This document shows positions 33,939 to 43,233 of a stretch of DNA of 64,000 bases, one piece after another (within the stretch, counting starts at the first letter, position 1; the number at the start of each line of letters is the position of its first letter). The translations under genes and the position numbers were made by a program. The stretch comes from Lysinibacillus sp. FSL K6-0232. GTDB lineage: Bacteria > Bacillota > Bacilli > Bacillales_A > Planococcaceae. Below the pieces are notes generated by a model. That model did not search any database and had not been told where the DNA came from. It saw nothing but the letters and a program-made list of their open reading frames with translations. The stretch is taken from contig NZ_JBBOYW010000001.1 in assembly GCF_038008325.1 (NCBI RefSeq), forward strand, positions 1,540,001 to 1,604,000. Reading direction: 5' to 3'.

Positions 33939-34897
33939 TCCTTCAATAGCCATTTAGGAACGATTTTAATATAAATAAGCTCTCCAATTAGCTCCATAAT
34001 CGTTTGCATAACAATAACCGCTGCTGCCAATGTCGCCCATGATGCTGGTAAAGCTAATGCTAGTGGAAGAACTACGAGCGAGTTTCTTGTACTCATACTA
34101 AAAATTAATGCTCGTCCTGCACCTTGCTCCAACTGAAAAATTACTGCAAGAGAACGGGCGGTAATAGGTGTAATGATTAAATAAGCAACATAAATAGGGA
34201 TGACGCGGACAATAACCTCAAAATCATTGTAGACTTTGCCAATTTGTGAGGCGACCACCACCATTAAAACAAACGCCATAAATGGTACGGGCAGCCATGC
34301 TGTTAGCGCTAACACTTTTTCGCCAAGCCTATTTTTATGAGCCGATAATTGTGTCATAATGGCGATCAGCAAAGGAACAATAATTAGTAATAAAAACGCT
34401 TCTAAAAATGGCGCTATTTGTACAATGCCTACCATTTCCTTACCGATAAATAGCCATAGATACAATGGTAGTAAGAGCATTTGGACAACAAATAAAATAG
34501 GGGTAGCGGCTAGCATTAGTTGCGCATTGCCCTTACCAAGCTGTGTAAAGACAATAACATAATCAATACATGGTGTTAGCAATACTAAACAAATACCTAA
34601 TAAAACAGGTGGAGATTGTGGAAGTAGCATTGTTAATAGCCAGAAAATAATAGGGATAATTAAAAAATTCCCGATTAATAATGCCGCAATAAATTTAAAG
34701 TTTGCTACTGCCTCACGTAGCTTTAAAAATGGAATCTGCGCAAACATTCCATACATAAGAATGGCGATTAGTGGTGAAATCGTCCAATCCAAGCTGCTGC
34801 CAAAATCCTCATGTAGAAGTCCTATCATTCCACCAAGCAGCAGGGCAATCCCATAGACCCAAATTTGTTGACTTTCTAACCATTCTCTTGTAAACAT
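33914..34897 (-). CDS. BASS/ACR3-like transporter (arsenite or organic anion family)
   Basis: The protein of about 327 residues has ten predicted helices and resembles the bile acid:Na+ symporter superfamily, including 'arsenic resistance' ACR3-like members: LLTPCIDYVIVFTQLGKGN, NFLIIPIIFWLL and FSMSTRNSLVVLPLALALP. No arsR or arsC gene is near, so arsenite export is unproven. ATG 34897 and ATG 34909 are both possible; the RBS abuts the upstream one. The stop lies inside the shared terminator. Confidence 0.78.
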   Translation of the reverse strand: MFTREWLESQQIWVYGIALLLGGMIGLLHEDFGSSLDWTISPLIAILMYGMFAQIPFLKLREAVANFKFIAALLIGNFLIIPIIFWLLTMLLPQSPPVLLGICLVLLTPCIDYVIVFTQLGKGNAQLMLAATPILFVVQMLLLPLYLWLFIGKEMVGIVQIAPFLEAFLLLIIVPLLIAIMTQLSAHKNRLGEKVLALTAWLPVPFMAFVLMVVVASQIGKVYNDFEVIVRVIPIYVAYLIITPITARSLAVIFQLEQGAGRALIFSMSTRNSLVVLPLALALPASWATLAAAVIVMQTIMELIGELIYIKIVPKWLLKDKVQGIKR

Positions 34898-35120
34898 CCT
34901 AATTACCATTCCTTTTACTTTTTAAGACGTAATGCTAATAGCTTCATAATAACGATCTTTTAATTTTAAATGTACTTTAACTATTATACTATAATGAACA
35001 ATAACTATAGCTGAAGGGATTATTGCCAATAGTTATGCATAATTAGCACTCTTCGTCAAAATAGATATTGCCTTATTTATAAATTTCTCAGTGTGGCGAC
35101 AGCCTTGATACAAGCCTACT

Positions 35121-35151
35121 AAAAAGGAGAGCAGCACAATAGCTACTCTCC
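35121..35151 (-). terminator. Terminator of the amino acid ABC operon
   Basis: GGAGAG-x-AGC / GCT-x-CTCTCC stem, with a T5 run on the minus strand. Confidence 0.8.
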
Positions 35152-35157
35152 ATGCTC

Positions 35158-35904
35158 TTATTTAAGATTCTTTTGCAAAAATGCCTTTGTGCGGTCATTC
35201 TGTGGATTTGTAAAGAATTGATCGGGATGGTTAGTTTCGATAATTTCGCCACCATCCATAAAGACTACCTTGTTGGCAACTTCTCGTGCAAAGCCCATTT
35301 CATGCGTTACAACAATCATGGTCATATGATCTTCCGCTAGGCTTTTCATAACCTTTAAAACCTCTCCTGTTAGCTCAGGATCAAGGGCAGAGGTTGGCTC
35401 ATCAAATAATAAAATTTGAGGATTCATCATTAACGCACGGGCAATAGCTACACGCTGCTTTTGACCGCCTGATAGATTGGCAGGGTATGCCTTTGCTTTA
35501 TCAGCAAGCCCTGTTTTCTTTAATAAGTCATGGCAGCGAGCCGTAATGGCTTCTGTTGATTCTGTTTTTAATAGGCGAGGAGCCATCTCAAGGTTTTGCT
35601 GCACCGTTAAATGGGGAAACAGGTTAAAGTGTTGAAAGACCATACCCATTTTCGCTGTTAAAGCTTTGATGTCCTGTGGCTTTGCATAGCTACCTTCCTG
35701 CACCAGATAATCGCCATCCACTAAAATACTACCACCATCAATTTCTTCCAAATGAATTAAGCTTCGTAGCATTGTGCTTTTGCCTGACCCAGAGGGACCG
35801 ATAACAGCAATGACATCATTTTTCTCTACTGTAAATGTAATTTGTTTAAGAACCTCTACCTTATCAAAGGCTTTCTTTAAGTTTGTTACCTCTATCAATG
35901 CCAT
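35158..35904 (-). CDS. Polar amino acid ABC transporter ATP-binding protein
   Basis: The 248-residue ATPase has Walker [11 protein letters not shown]-loop [12 protein letters not shown], signature [15 protein letters not shown], Walker [15 protein letters not shown] and H-loop [11 protein letters not shown], all typical of the GlnQ/ArtP group. It powers import by the permease and binding protein encoded just upstream. ATG 35904 follows AGAGGTGAT; the earlier GTG is within that RBS. Confidence 0.94.
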   Translation of the reverse strand: MALIEVTNLKKAFDKVEVLKQITFTVEKNDVIAVIGPSGSGKSTMLRSLIHLEEIDGGSILVDGDYLVQEGSYAKPQDIKALTAKMGMVFQHFNLFPHLTVQQNLEMAPRLLKTESTEAITARCHDLLKKTGLADKAKAYPANLSGGQKQRVAIARALMMNPQILLFDEPTSALDPELTGEVLKVMKSLAEDHMTMIVVTHEMGFAREVANKVVFMDGGEIIETNHPDQFFTNPQNDRTKAFLQKNLK

Positions 35905-35915
35905 ATGTATCACCT

Positions 35916-36572
35916 CTATTCAAATTTAAAGCGTTTTTCCAGCCATTTAAAGAACACTGTTAGGACAAGTGTCATTAGTAAATAAATAGCTCCAGCAATA
36001 AAGAATGGCGTAATGGTAAAGTCACGATTAACGGCTGTTTGTGCAAAATGCAGCAGCTCTGGCACAGCGACCGCATAGAGTAGAGCCGTATCCTTAATTA
36101 ATGTTACTGATTCATTTGATAATGCTGGCAATGCTACACGAAACATTTGTGGCAAAATAACGCGTGTTGTCGTTTGCCATTTTGATAAGCCAAGAACTTG
36201 GGCTGCCTCATACTGTCCTTTATCAATAGCAAGAAGCCCACCACGGAAAATTTCTGCAAAATAGGCAGCATAATTTAAAATAAAGCCAAGGCAAGCAGCC
36301 ACAAAACGATCAAGCACTAAATATTCACCGACTACTGGCAGCATCGGTAAACCGAAGCAAATTAATAATAGTTGTAGTAATAGCGGTGTACCACGCATGA
36401 TGTAAATATATGTATGTGCAAGCCAAGCAAGTGGTTTAATACGACTTTTTACTGCGAGTGTTAATAAAAAGCCGAATGGAATGGATACTAGAATCGCGAT
36501 AATAAACAGTAATACAGTCATTTTCGCACCTTCTAGCATCGGCAATATCATAGTTTGCCAGTAATCCGCCAT
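35916..36572 (-). CDS. Polar amino acid ABC transporter permease
   Basis: The 218-residue protein has about five helices and the HisM/GlnP-type permease signature ([23 protein letters not shown]-type loop, here [11 protein letters not shown] then [10 protein letters not shown]). [18 protein letters not shown] is also typical. RBS GGAGGGAC precedes ATG 36572. It follows the binding-protein gene after a leaky hairpin. Confidence 0.93.
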   Translation of the reverse strand: MADYWQTMILPMLEGAKMTVLLFIIAILVSIPFGFLLTLAVKSRIKPLAWLAHTYIYIMRGTPLLLQLLLICFGLPMLPVVGEYLVLDRFVAACLGFILNYAAYFAEIFRGGLLAIDKGQYEAAQVLGLSKWQTTTRVILPQMFRVALPALSNESVTLIKDTALLYAVAVPELLHFAQTAVNRDFTITPFFIAGAIYLLMTLVLTVFFKWLEKRFKFE

Positions 36573-36592
36573 AACAAAGTCCCTCCAAAAAG

Positions 36593-36622
36593 AGTAAGAG
36601 CTTCACAAAGGAAACTCTTACT
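36593..36622 (-). terminator. Leaky intercistronic terminator (attenuator) after the binding-protein gene
   Basis: AGTAAGAG / CTCTTACT stem followed on the minus strand by CTTTTT, between the binding-protein and permease genes. This probably reduces read-through so that binding protein exceeds permease. Confidence 0.6.
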
Positions 36623-36634
36623 AAAATCCTATCA

Positions 36635-37435
36635 TTATTTTAATACCTTATCTTCGCCAAACCATTTTGTAGAAATTTCAGCAGCCGTACCATCCTCATT
36701 CATTTTATCGAGTGCAGCTTGTAGTTTTTCTAATAATGCTTCATTGCCTGGCTTTACACCAATTCCGTATTGCTCAGGTGCAAGTGATTCTTCTAATAGC
36801 TTAAATGTATCAGGCTCCTGTGTCATATAATATTCTGCCACAACAGCGTCAATAATAACAGCATCTACACGGCCTGTTTTTAAATCAGATAAAGCTAGTA
36901 CATTATCCGCAAACTCTGTAATGTTTTTCACTTCTTGATGAATAGGGTTGCTATTTAATGCGTTTGCCGCAGAGGATAGGGATTGAAGACCGATTTCTTT
37001 ACCTGCTAAATCACTTAGCTGTGCAATCTCTGAATCCGCTTTTGTTACAACAACTTGTGCATTTTCAAGATATGGCTTCGTAAATAATACTTTTTCTTTA
37101 CGCTCATCTGTAATTGTATAGCCATTCCAAATTAAATCAATACGTCCACTCAGCAGCTCTGCCTCTTTTGTTTTCCAATCAATTGGCTGGAATTCTACCT
37201 CTACGCCCATATGCTCTCCTGCTGCTCGTGCTAAATCAATATCAAAGCCAACAATGTCATTTTTTTCATCGCGGAAGCCCATTGGTGCAAATTTATCGTC
37301 AATACCAATAATAATTTTTTCGTTGTCAGCAGATGCTGCCGGCTTTTTTTCCGCCGAATCCTCTTTTGCTGTGCTGCATGCTGCTAACACAATTACTGCC
37401 ATCAGCATCATACATAAAGTTACAATACGTTTCAT
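36635..37435 (-). CDS. Polar amino acid ABC transporter substrate-binding lipoprotein
   Basis: The 266-residue protein has a lipoprotein signal peptide ending in VLAACSTAKED (Cys about residue 20) and a type II periplasmic-binding domain: DDKFAPMGFRDEKNDIVGFD, RIDLIWNGYTITDERKE and DAVIIDAVVAEYY. It is anchored on the outer face of the membrane and captures a polar amino acid; the ligand cannot be deduced. A TTGACA promoter lies upstream. Confidence 0.93.
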   Translation of the reverse strand: MKRIVTLCMMLMAVIVLAACSTAKEDSAEKKPAASADNEKIIIGIDDKFAPMGFRDEKNDIVGFDIDLARAAGEHMGVEVEFQPIDWKTKEAELLSGRIDLIWNGYTITDERKEKVLFTKPYLENAQVVVTKADSEIAQLSDLAGKEIGLQSLSSAANALNSNPIHQEVKNITEFADNVLALSDLKTGRVDAVIIDAVVAEYYMTQEPDTFKLLEESLAPEQYGIGVKPGNEALLEKLQAALDKMNEDGTAAEISTKWFGEDKVLK

Positions 37436-37493
37436 CCTTTATTTCCCCCAATTATACTATTTCACTTTCGTTTGCTAAATCACTAATGTGTTA

Positions 37494-37522
37494 AAGGTAT
37501 CACCATGCTACAACATTGTCAA
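37494..37522 (-). promoter_or_regulatory. Promoter of the amino acid ABC operon
   Basis: Minus-strand TTGACA, 17 bases, TACCTT. Confidence 0.5.
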
Positions 37523-37623
37523 TATTGTTTGGTATTAATCAGAAAATAAAGCGTATTTTCCAGCATTTTTTGAAAAATAATATGGTGGGACAATAAATAT
37601 AGTGGCAGGAGTGGGGTGAAAGA

Positions 37624-37648
37624 GGGACTGCTTAGCAAACAGTCCCCG
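37624..37648 (-). terminator. Weak terminator of RNase H-like gene
   Basis: GGGACTG / CAGTCCC hairpin; only a short pyrimidine tail (CTCTTTC) on the minus strand. Confidence 0.45.
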
Positions 37649-37659
37649 TTAATGTCTGA

Positions 37660-38049
37660 TTAATGTTGGTTATGAATGGCTTGGCGTGCTAAAGCATCTG
37701 CTGCTTTATTTTGTGCATCAGGTATCCATTTAATAAAAAATAACTCGAAGCTTGCTGCAAGCGCTAAAGCCTTTTCAAGATAAGGTTTAAATTCCTCGTT
37801 TTTCACATATTCTTTTTCCATAGAGGCAACAACAATTTTGGAATCAGAGCGTACAGATACAAATGTGGAGCCGAGCTTTTGTGCCTCTTCAAGACCACGG
37901 ATTAAAGCTGTAAATTCAGCAATATGATTGTTTGTTTGCCCGATATACTCACTTATTTGTAGATGGTGACCTTCCCCTTTGATAAAAAGTCCAATACCAC
38001 TAGGACCGGGGTTGCCTGCACTTGCCGCATCAATATATACTTCTAGCAT
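37660..38049 (-). CDS. RNase HI-like protein (YpeP type)
   Basis: The 129 residues form an RNase HI domain: VYIDAASAGNPGPSGIG (first Asp), HIAEFTALIRGL (Glu), VRSDSKIVVASM (Asp) and NKAADALARQA (final Asp), so the four catalytic acids are present. It could cleave RNA in RNA/DNA hybrids, although such short paralogues in Bacillales are not always active. ATG 38049 after AGTAGGGAT is the family-like start; upstream ATGs give non-conserved residues. Confidence 0.85.
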   Translation of the reverse strand: MLEVYIDAASAGNPGPSGIGLFIKGEGHHLQISEYIGQTNNHIAEFTALIRGLEEAQKLGSTFVSVRSDSKIVVASMEKEYVKNEEFKPYLEKALALAASFELFFIKWIPDAQNKAADALARQAIHNQH

Positions 38050-38206
38050 ATTATCCCTACTTTGCAATTTAACTTCCCTGTTATTGTACAACATGGTGAT
38101 GGACATTGTTGAAAAAATAGACAAAATAGTTGCTTGTTTAAAATGAACGCTTCATAATAGAAAGAAGCGAATTTTGAGCATAACCTGAAAGGAGCGAGAG
38201 TTTCGT

Positions 38207-38398
38207 ATGGATAAAGTGATGGTTATGAAGGATATTGACGAGCTGCATGACACGTATTGTGCAGATTGCCTCGTTATTCAGCAGTTGCGTAAAGAACGTG
38301 GGAAACCTGGAGCTCATCGCTTCTGCATTGAATCCTGTTCAGTTGGCGAAAAGCTACAGTTTTTAGGAGAAGAGCTTTTAAAAGTTTATAGCAAATAA
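38207..38398 (+). CDS. Small zinc-finger-type protein (DUF2602-like)
   Basis: The 63 residues contain two Cys pairs likely to bind zinc (YCADCLVIQQLRKERG and HRFCIESCSVG). Such proteins lie next to ypeP-like genes in Bacillales. AAAGGAGCG precedes ATG 38207, though at a long spacing of about 12 bases. It is divergent from the RNase H-like gene. No function is known. Confidence 0.75.
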   Translation: MDKVMVMKDIDELHDTYCADCLVIQQLRKERGKPGAHRFCIESCSVGEKLQFLGEELLKVYSK

Positions 38399-38431
38399 TC
38401 TCTCCCTTTATATAATGATGTTTAACGATGG

Positions 38432-38447
38432 AAAGAGGCTGGGACAT
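38432..38447. repeat. GAGGCTGGGACATAAC-type dispersed motif
   Basis: The sequence AGAGGCTGGGACATAAC is a familiar intergenic repeat in Firmicutes, often next to IS1182-type elements. An IS1182-like remnant lies about 70 bases to the right here. Confidence 0.45.
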
Positions 38448-38514
38448 AACTCATTTTATTGAGAAAAATCAAAAAATGAATGTTATTTTTGTGATTTATT
38501 AAAGTATATGTGTT

Positions 38515-38795
38515 CTAATAACGCAAAAAAATGTTAGACCAAACTTGTAAATGGTCTAACATTTTTTCTTCTATAGTGTTTATTTTTAATATATACATGC
38601 TTATGGAAAAATTTCTTTGTGTAGCATCAATAAATAGATGGTCTGCATGGAGGAGTTCATGATGCATCATTTCTTTTGTGATGAATAGAGATTTCCTACT
38701 AATGGTTAGATGAAAAATCAATAGCAGCCTCTAATTTTCCTACTAAATGGTCTTGGAAACAAGCGTTAACATTTCTACTTGTTCACGTTCATTTC
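38515..38795 (-). pseudogene. Remnant of an IS1182-family transposase
   Basis: On the minus strand, short segments in shifting frames recall the N-terminal region of IS1182-type transposases: EREQVEMLTL, then DHLVGKLEAAIDFS, then FIDATQ and a NTIEEKMLDHLQ segment that parallels the conserved IDGTK...EEKM stretch. Frameshifts and a large internal deletion separate the pieces, so no functional protein can be made. The 5' end abuts the truncated end of the IS4-type remnant. Confidence 0.6.
38525..38567. terminator. Palindrome at the end of the IS1182 remnant
   Basis: ATGTTAGACCA / TGGTCTAACAT stem flanked by A6 and T6; terminator-like in both directions. Confidence 0.75.
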
Positions 38796-39233
38796 ACGCC
38801 AGCTCCAGTTGTACCCGGAAAAGCCAACTGAAGGGCATCAGGTAACTTAATGGAACTGCCATCAAGGATGCGTATACTTCTGAATCTGAATGTGCTGGCA
38901 ATGGGTAACTTTGAGAACTCTTAGATGGATAGGTTCTCAAATAATCGAAGAAAAATCTGTTCCAAAAAGTTGACGGCATACTCATTAAACCGTTTATCAA
39001 GCGCTTGTTTGGACATGGAAAGATTCTGTTTGGTCAGCTTAGCACACAGATGAGTGAGAGAACACCTCGCAATCATGCCGGGCTGGTCGAAAAGCAGGGC
39101 AAGAAATGTGTTTACATTTAACTTGCGTTCCCTTTGAATAAAGTTGGTTTCTTTAGCAATGCGGGACAGTTCTTTTGGGCGACAGAAGGTCAAACAACTG
39201 CTTCATCTGAAAAACAGGATGTTTGTGCTTCAT
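38796..39233 (-). pseudogene. 5' remnant of an IS4-family transposase
   Basis: ATG 39233 has a fine RBS (AAGGAGGG), and the N-terminus reads MKHKHPVFQMKQLFDLLSPK. A one-base insertion in an A-run near 39175 shifts into the frame KELSRIAKETNFIQRERKL, followed by SKQALDKRFNEYAVNFLEQI, an in-frame TAA, then RILDGSSIKLPDALQLAFPG with the first catalytic Asp. The rest of the transposase is missing where IS1182-like sequence begins. At least three lesions make it a pseudogene. Confidence 0.8.
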
Positions 39234-39330
39234 ATGGTATCCCTCCTTACAATTGATGGTAATTACTTATACCATCAAATAGGGAAAAACAATCATTTGA
39301 TTCTAAAATTCTCTTAAGTTGACATATATG

Positions 39331-39400
39331 GGGCGGCGACTCCCGCGGAAAGCGTCCGCCCGTAGTGGCAATCAACGGCTTTCCTTGATTTCATTGTAAA
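39331..39400. repeat. Shortened copy of a GC-rich palindromic intergenic repeat
   Basis: GGGCGGCGACTCCCGCGGAA, then AGCGTCCGCCCGTAGTGGCA and ATCAACGG. It is a deleted form of the element at about 50232-50446 and is more GC-rich than its surroundings. Confidence 0.65.
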
Positions 39401-39407
39401 AGAAAAA

Positions 39408-39451
39408 AGACTGTAGGCAAACTCAAAATTCATTGAGTTTGTCTACAGTCT
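39408..39451 (-). terminator. Terminator of SEC-C gene
   Basis: AGACTGTAG-CAAACTCA / TGAGTTTG-CTACAGTCT long stem, with a T-rich tail on the minus strand. Confidence 0.8.
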
Positions 39452-39452
39452 G

Positions 39453-39484
39453 AAGCTACCTTTGTGATAAAGGTAGCTTTTTTG
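39453..39484 (+). terminator. Rightward terminator next to SEC-C gene
   Basis: Perfect 11-bp stem AAGCTACCTTT / AAAGGTAGCTT, loop GTGAT, T6 tail on the plus strand; it would stop read-through from the IS remnant region. Confidence 0.8.
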
Positions 39485-39492
39485 AATGATGA

Positions 39493-40476
39493 TTATTTTG
39501 TCGCAGCATAGCTACTTAAATCTTGGTAATACTTTGTAAGGGAGGAGGCAGAAATATCGAATGTTGCGGCAATTTCTTTTACCGTCATCGATAGCGATTC
39601 AAACAGCTCCTTTTCCTGACCATAGCGAATAGCGCCAGCAGCAATAGCAGCCTCTTTACGAGCAGAAGGTTGTCCCTCGATTAAATAATCCTCTAACAGC
39701 TCTAATATTGGCTCTGTTTCACGATTATTTTGCTCTAAAAAGTCCTTCACCTGTCTTAGCACATTGCTCTCAAAGTTTGTGAACTCCTCTCCCTTATAAC
39801 CATTTGAAACAAGTAACTCCCAGAACATTAAATGCTCTTCTTTTAAGAATACATGAACCTTCTTGTTAGATGCCTCAAAGTTTTTCTTAAATTCCTCAAA
39901 TACTTTTGCATGATCGTCTGGGAAGAAAATAAGCGTGGATACAGCTAAGTAATGTGTCGATTTGGCTGTCCCATCAGGTAAGATAAAGGCAAAGACCTGC
40001 ATACCCTCTGGAATTGGCTTATTATTTTCACGACGAATATATAGCTCCTCATTTGTGAGCAAATGTGTAGCTTTAAAATATTTTTCCTCAACAGCAGACA
40101 CCGTACCAATAAAAAGCGTTGGCTGTGACCATTCTTCTAGCACTTTGACAGTGGAAGGTCTGACCGCCTTTTTCTTTGTTTTCTTTAAATAGCCTTTCCA
40201 AATAGAGGGCTCTTGATGGAAGAAAAAGTCGTCTAGCGCAATGGCTTCAATTAGCTCACGCTGTAGAACGCTCTCTAATTTAGGCTGCCATGTGCCCACA
40301 TGCTCGATATAAGCACGAACATCTTTACGCTCAGGATATTCTAGATAAAATGTTTGCAGCACACGCTCTAATTCTTCAACCTGTACAGCTTCTACTGTTA
40401 CTTGTTGCTTGCCTTCACAACATTTTTTATATTTTTTGCCGCTACCGCATGGGCATGGATCATTACGTTTTACCAT
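39493..40476 (-). CDS. SEC-C metal-binding domain protein
   Basis: The 327 residues start with a SEC-C zinc motif as in the SecA tail (RNDPCPCGSGKKYKKCC, residues 4-20). The long middle part has no family that I recognise, and the C-terminus looks like a helix-turn-helix (SMTVKEIAATFDISASSLTKYY). SEC-C proteins often bind ribosomes or partner proteins. RBS AAAGGAAGTG precedes ATG 40476. Function unknown. Confidence 0.8.
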   Translation of the reverse strand: MVKRNDPCPCGSGKKYKKCCEGKQQVTVEAVQVEELERVLQTFYLEYPERKDVRAYIEHVGTWQPKLESVLQRELIEAIALDDFFFHQEPSIWKGYLKKTKKKAVRPSTVKVLEEWSQPTLFIGTVSAVEEKYFKATHLLTNEELYIRRENNKPIPEGMQVFAFILPDGTAKSTHYLAVSTLIFFPDDHAKVFEEFKKNFEASNKKVHVFLKEEHLMFWELLVSNGYKGEEFTNFESNVLRQVKDFLEQNNRETEPILELLEDYLIEGQPSARKEAAIAAGAIRYGQEKELFESLSMTVKEIAATFDISASSLTKYYQDLSSYAATK

Positions 40477-40653
40477 AATTAGAACACTTCCTTTGAAAAT
40501 TGTTAATCAATGTATTGCTAAATAATTTGCGCACTATTAATAATAACGGTACTTTTGTATGAAGAAAAATGATTATCTATTTTGAAATATCTAAAAACAT
40601 AGCGGGACGCCCTGATTCTAGTATATGTACGCATAGTGCTACTTAGAACTAAA

Positions 40654-40697
40654 AAAGAAAACGAGCTGCGCCATCAAGCACAGCACCGTTTTCAATT
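40654..40697 (-). terminator. Terminator of pepF
   Basis: Imperfect GAAAACGGTGCTG.../...GCAGCTCGTTTTC stem with a T6 run on the minus strand. Confidence 0.7.
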
Positions 40698-42507
40698 ATT
40701 GGGCAGCTTCGATTTCAAGTGTTAAGCGTTCCAGCTCATCAATTAAATGACCAATATAGGCAATGGTAGCTTTTAATGGCTGATCCGTTGTAATATCCAC
40801 GCCCGCCATTTGTGCTAATTCTACAGGCGATTTTGTGCCACCAGCCTGTAGCACGGCTAGCCATTCTTGCACGGCTACATCACCTTCTTGTAAAATACGC
40901 TGAGATACCTGTGTAGAAATGGTTAAGCCTGCGCTATATGTGTATGGATACAGCCCCATATAATAGTGCGGTTGACGCATCCATGTAAGCTCAGCACCCT
41001 CAGAAATATCGACTGCATCACCCCAAAAATCTTCAAGTACAGAACGTTTTAAGTGATTTAAGATAGTAGCATTGACAGCTTCACCAGCATCAATAAGCTC
41101 ATATACTTTACGCTGATAAGCAGCCTCTAGTAAATGTGTAACAAAGTTATGATAATATGTTTTCGATACAATATTCGAAATCACCCAACGTTTAAAGCGT
41201 AGATCATCATGGTGTGTTAATAAATAATTAGCAAGCAGCATTTCATTCATTGTAGATGGCGCTTCAATAAAGTAGAGCGAAGGGCGACTATTGAAATAAG
41301 ATTGATGCGCATGTGTATTCGCAAAATGCCCCGCATGGCCAAGCTCATGAACAAGTGTAAAGACTTCATTCATACGCTCATTCCATGACATTAAAATATA
41401 AGGGTGGCTACCATATGGACTTGAACAAAAGGCCCCCGTTGATTTCCCTTTGTTTGGTGCATAGTCAATCCAGCGTTCAGCAAAGGCTCTATCCATTAAA
41501 TGACTATAGTCCTCTCCCATTACTGCTAATGACTTCTCAACGTACTCCTTCGCCTCAGCCATTGAGATTTGTGGGTCATAGTCGGGATCAAGCGCTATTT
41601 TTAAATCTGCAAAGGTCATTTGGTCAATGCCGTTTGCTTTTTGAATTAATTTGGCATAGCGACGCATATGTGGCGCAAGCTCTGTTGTAATTAAATCAAT
41701 TTGACGATGATAAAGAGCAGCATCGACATCCTGATCTAATAGTAAATAATCAATGACAGACTTAAAGCCTCGTAAATCTGCCATTGTTTTTTCCTGCTGG
41801 ATATGTGTGTTATAAACCTGTGCAGTTGTGTGCTGATAATCACGCAGCTTGCTTGAAAAGGCTGTAAATGCGGCACGACGTACATCTAGATCGGCTTCAA
41901 ACTCCCAGTCATTTTCAAAAAGTACGAAGCTAAGCGGATGGTTTTCACCATTGACTACAAATTCCCCAAAGTCCATATCCACTAATTTTGTTGTGTTATA
42001 GATTTCGTATGGTGCGTCAAATGTTGAGCTAAAGGCAGCAAGCGCTTTTTCTACCTCAGGATGCAGTTGATAGGGCTTGTATTTTAAGAGCTCGGCAATA
42101 TAGTGCTGATACAGCGGGTTGACTGCTGCGGCTTCCTGTAAAATGGCTTCATCTAAGGCAAGCAGCTCACTGCGAACAAAAGCGATTGCACTGCTAATTT
42201 TACCGATGGCTGAGCTATACTTAGCAGCACGCATTTGTGCTTTATCGTCTGTACGGTCTACTTGAAGATTTAAGCTAGCATATGTGCCGATAGGAACAAT
42301 GCTTTTATAGAGTTCCTCAAAGGCTGTTAGTACATCAATTACTTGCTGTGCATTTGTAATTGTCCCTTGAAACTGTTGCCCAAATTGAAGTGCATCCTCT
42401 ACAAGCTGCGCAAGCATTGGGTCAAAATCAGCATCGTTTTTTAGTAAGGCGGTTAAATCCCAAGTTTCTTCTACCGCAACATCTTTGCGTAATGGTAAAA
42501 CATCCAT
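40696..42507 (-). CDS. pepF: Oligoendopeptidase F
   Basis: The 603-residue M3B-family zinc endopeptidase cleaves short peptides in the cytoplasm. The HExxH motif is in FTLVHELGHAGHFAN near residue 386, with downstream YFIEAPSTMNEML carrying the third ligand glutamate, and YPYTYSAGLTISTQV near the end. The length is normal. ATG 42507 after AAGGGGTG is favoured over an upstream ATG. It is monocistronic. Confidence 0.94.
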   Translation of the reverse strand: MDVLPLRKDVAVEETWDLTALLKNDADFDPMLAQLVEDALQFGQQFQGTITNAQQVIDVLTAFEELYKSIVPIGTYASLNLQVDRTDDKAQMRAAKYSSAIGKISSAIAFVRSELLALDEAILQEAAAVNPLYQHYIAELLKYKPYQLHPEVEKALAAFSSTFDAPYEIYNTTKLVDMDFGEFVVNGENHPLSFVLFENDWEFEADLDVRRAAFTAFSSKLRDYQHTTAQVYNTHIQQEKTMADLRGFKSVIDYLLLDQDVDAALYHRQIDLITTELAPHMRRYAKLIQKANGIDQMTFADLKIALDPDYDPQISMAEAKEYVEKSLAVMGEDYSHLMDRAFAERWIDYAPNKGKSTGAFCSSPYGSHPYILMSWNERMNEVFTLVHELGHAGHFANTHAHQSYFNSRPSLYFIEAPSTMNEMLLANYLLTHHDDLRFKRWVISNIVSKTYYHNFVTHLLEAAYQRKVYELIDAGEAVNATILNHLKRSVLEDFWGDAVDISEGAELTWMRQPHYYMGLYPYTYSAGLTISTQVSQRILQEGDVAVQEWLAVLQAGGTKSPVELAQMAGVDITTDQPLKATIAYIGHLIDELERLTLEIEAAQ

Positions 42508-42614
42508 TTTTGAACACCCCTTCATATGTAAGTGACTTTATTATAACGAAACTATTTCGGAAAGGGAAATAATTACGTAGAATAGTGGCAATATTCTTAT
42601 ATTGTAAAATAGAT

Positions 42615-42639
42615 GTTTGAAATAGTGTCAGGTGGGAAC
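42615..42639 (+). promoter_or_regulatory. SigmaB-type promoter of dps
   Basis: GTTTGA, 13 bases, GGGAAC, close to the sigmaB consensus GTTTAA-N12-15-GGGTAT. Confidence 0.55.
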
Positions 42640-42704
42640 AATAAGTACGTAGCCAGCTTGATATAAATGGCTAGAACATTTCATATATTGGAGGAGCTAT
42701 ACGT

Positions 42705-43145
42705 ATGACACAAAATTTAAACAAACAATTAAATAAGTTAGTTGCCACATGGTCTGTGCTTTATACAAAGCTGCACAACTACCATTGGTATGTTACAGGA
42801 CATGCGTTCTTTACACTCCATGCAAAATTTGAAGAGTTGTATAATGAAGCCACTTTAAATTTAGATGAGATTGCTGAGCGTATCTTATCAAAGGATGGCA
42901 AGCCTGTAGCGACATTAAAAGAGCATCTTGAGCTATCGTATGTAGAGGAAGCAACAGGAAATGAAACAACAGAGGAAATGGTTGCAACAACAATTGAGGA
43001 CTTTGAAAAGGTTATGAAAGCCTTAAATTCAACAATGGAGCTTGCAGCAGAAGAAGGGGACGACCGTACAGAGGACTTACTAAATGCCATGTATCAATCA
43101 CTTGAAAAACATACATGGATGCTAAAAGCCTTCCTTAGCAAGTAG
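42705..43145 (+). CDS. dps: Dps/MrgA ferritin-like DNA-protection protein
   Basis: The 146-residue protein belongs to the Dps family, which forms 12-mers that oxidise and store iron and protect DNA. The ferroxidase site is visible: KLHNYHWYVTGHAFFTLH, then FEELYNEATLNLDEIAERIL. RBS GGAGGAG precedes ATG 42705. The sigmaB-type promoter predicts induction by general stress; no PerR box was obvious. A YflT-family stress gene with a similar promoter follows. Confidence 0.93.
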   Translation: MTQNLNKQLNKLVATWSVLYTKLHNYHWYVTGHAFFTLHAKFEELYNEATLNLDEIAERILSKDGKPVATLKEHLELSYVEEATGNETTEEMVATTIEDFEKVMKALNSTMELAAEEGDDRTEDLLNAMYQSLEKHTWMLKAFLSK

Positions 43146-43155
43146 CATATAATGG

Positions 43156-43191
43156 GCATTTGGAGCTTGCACGGTTCCAAATGCTTTTTTT
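43156..43191 (+). terminator. Terminator of dps
   Basis: GCATTTGGA / TCCAAATGC stem and T7 tail. Confidence 0.9.
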
Positions 43192-43233
43192 GTAACAAAT
43201 AGATAACAATCTGATAACAGTTTGTAAAAGCTG

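Noticed and set aside
33914-34897. Arsenic resistance operon
   Set aside because: Only one ACR3/BASS-like transporter is present, without arsR or arsC, so specificity is not claimed.
42540-42700. PerR box before dps
   Set aside because: No acceptable match to the inverted repeat TTATAAT-N-ATTATAA; the sigmaB-type promoter explains the region better.
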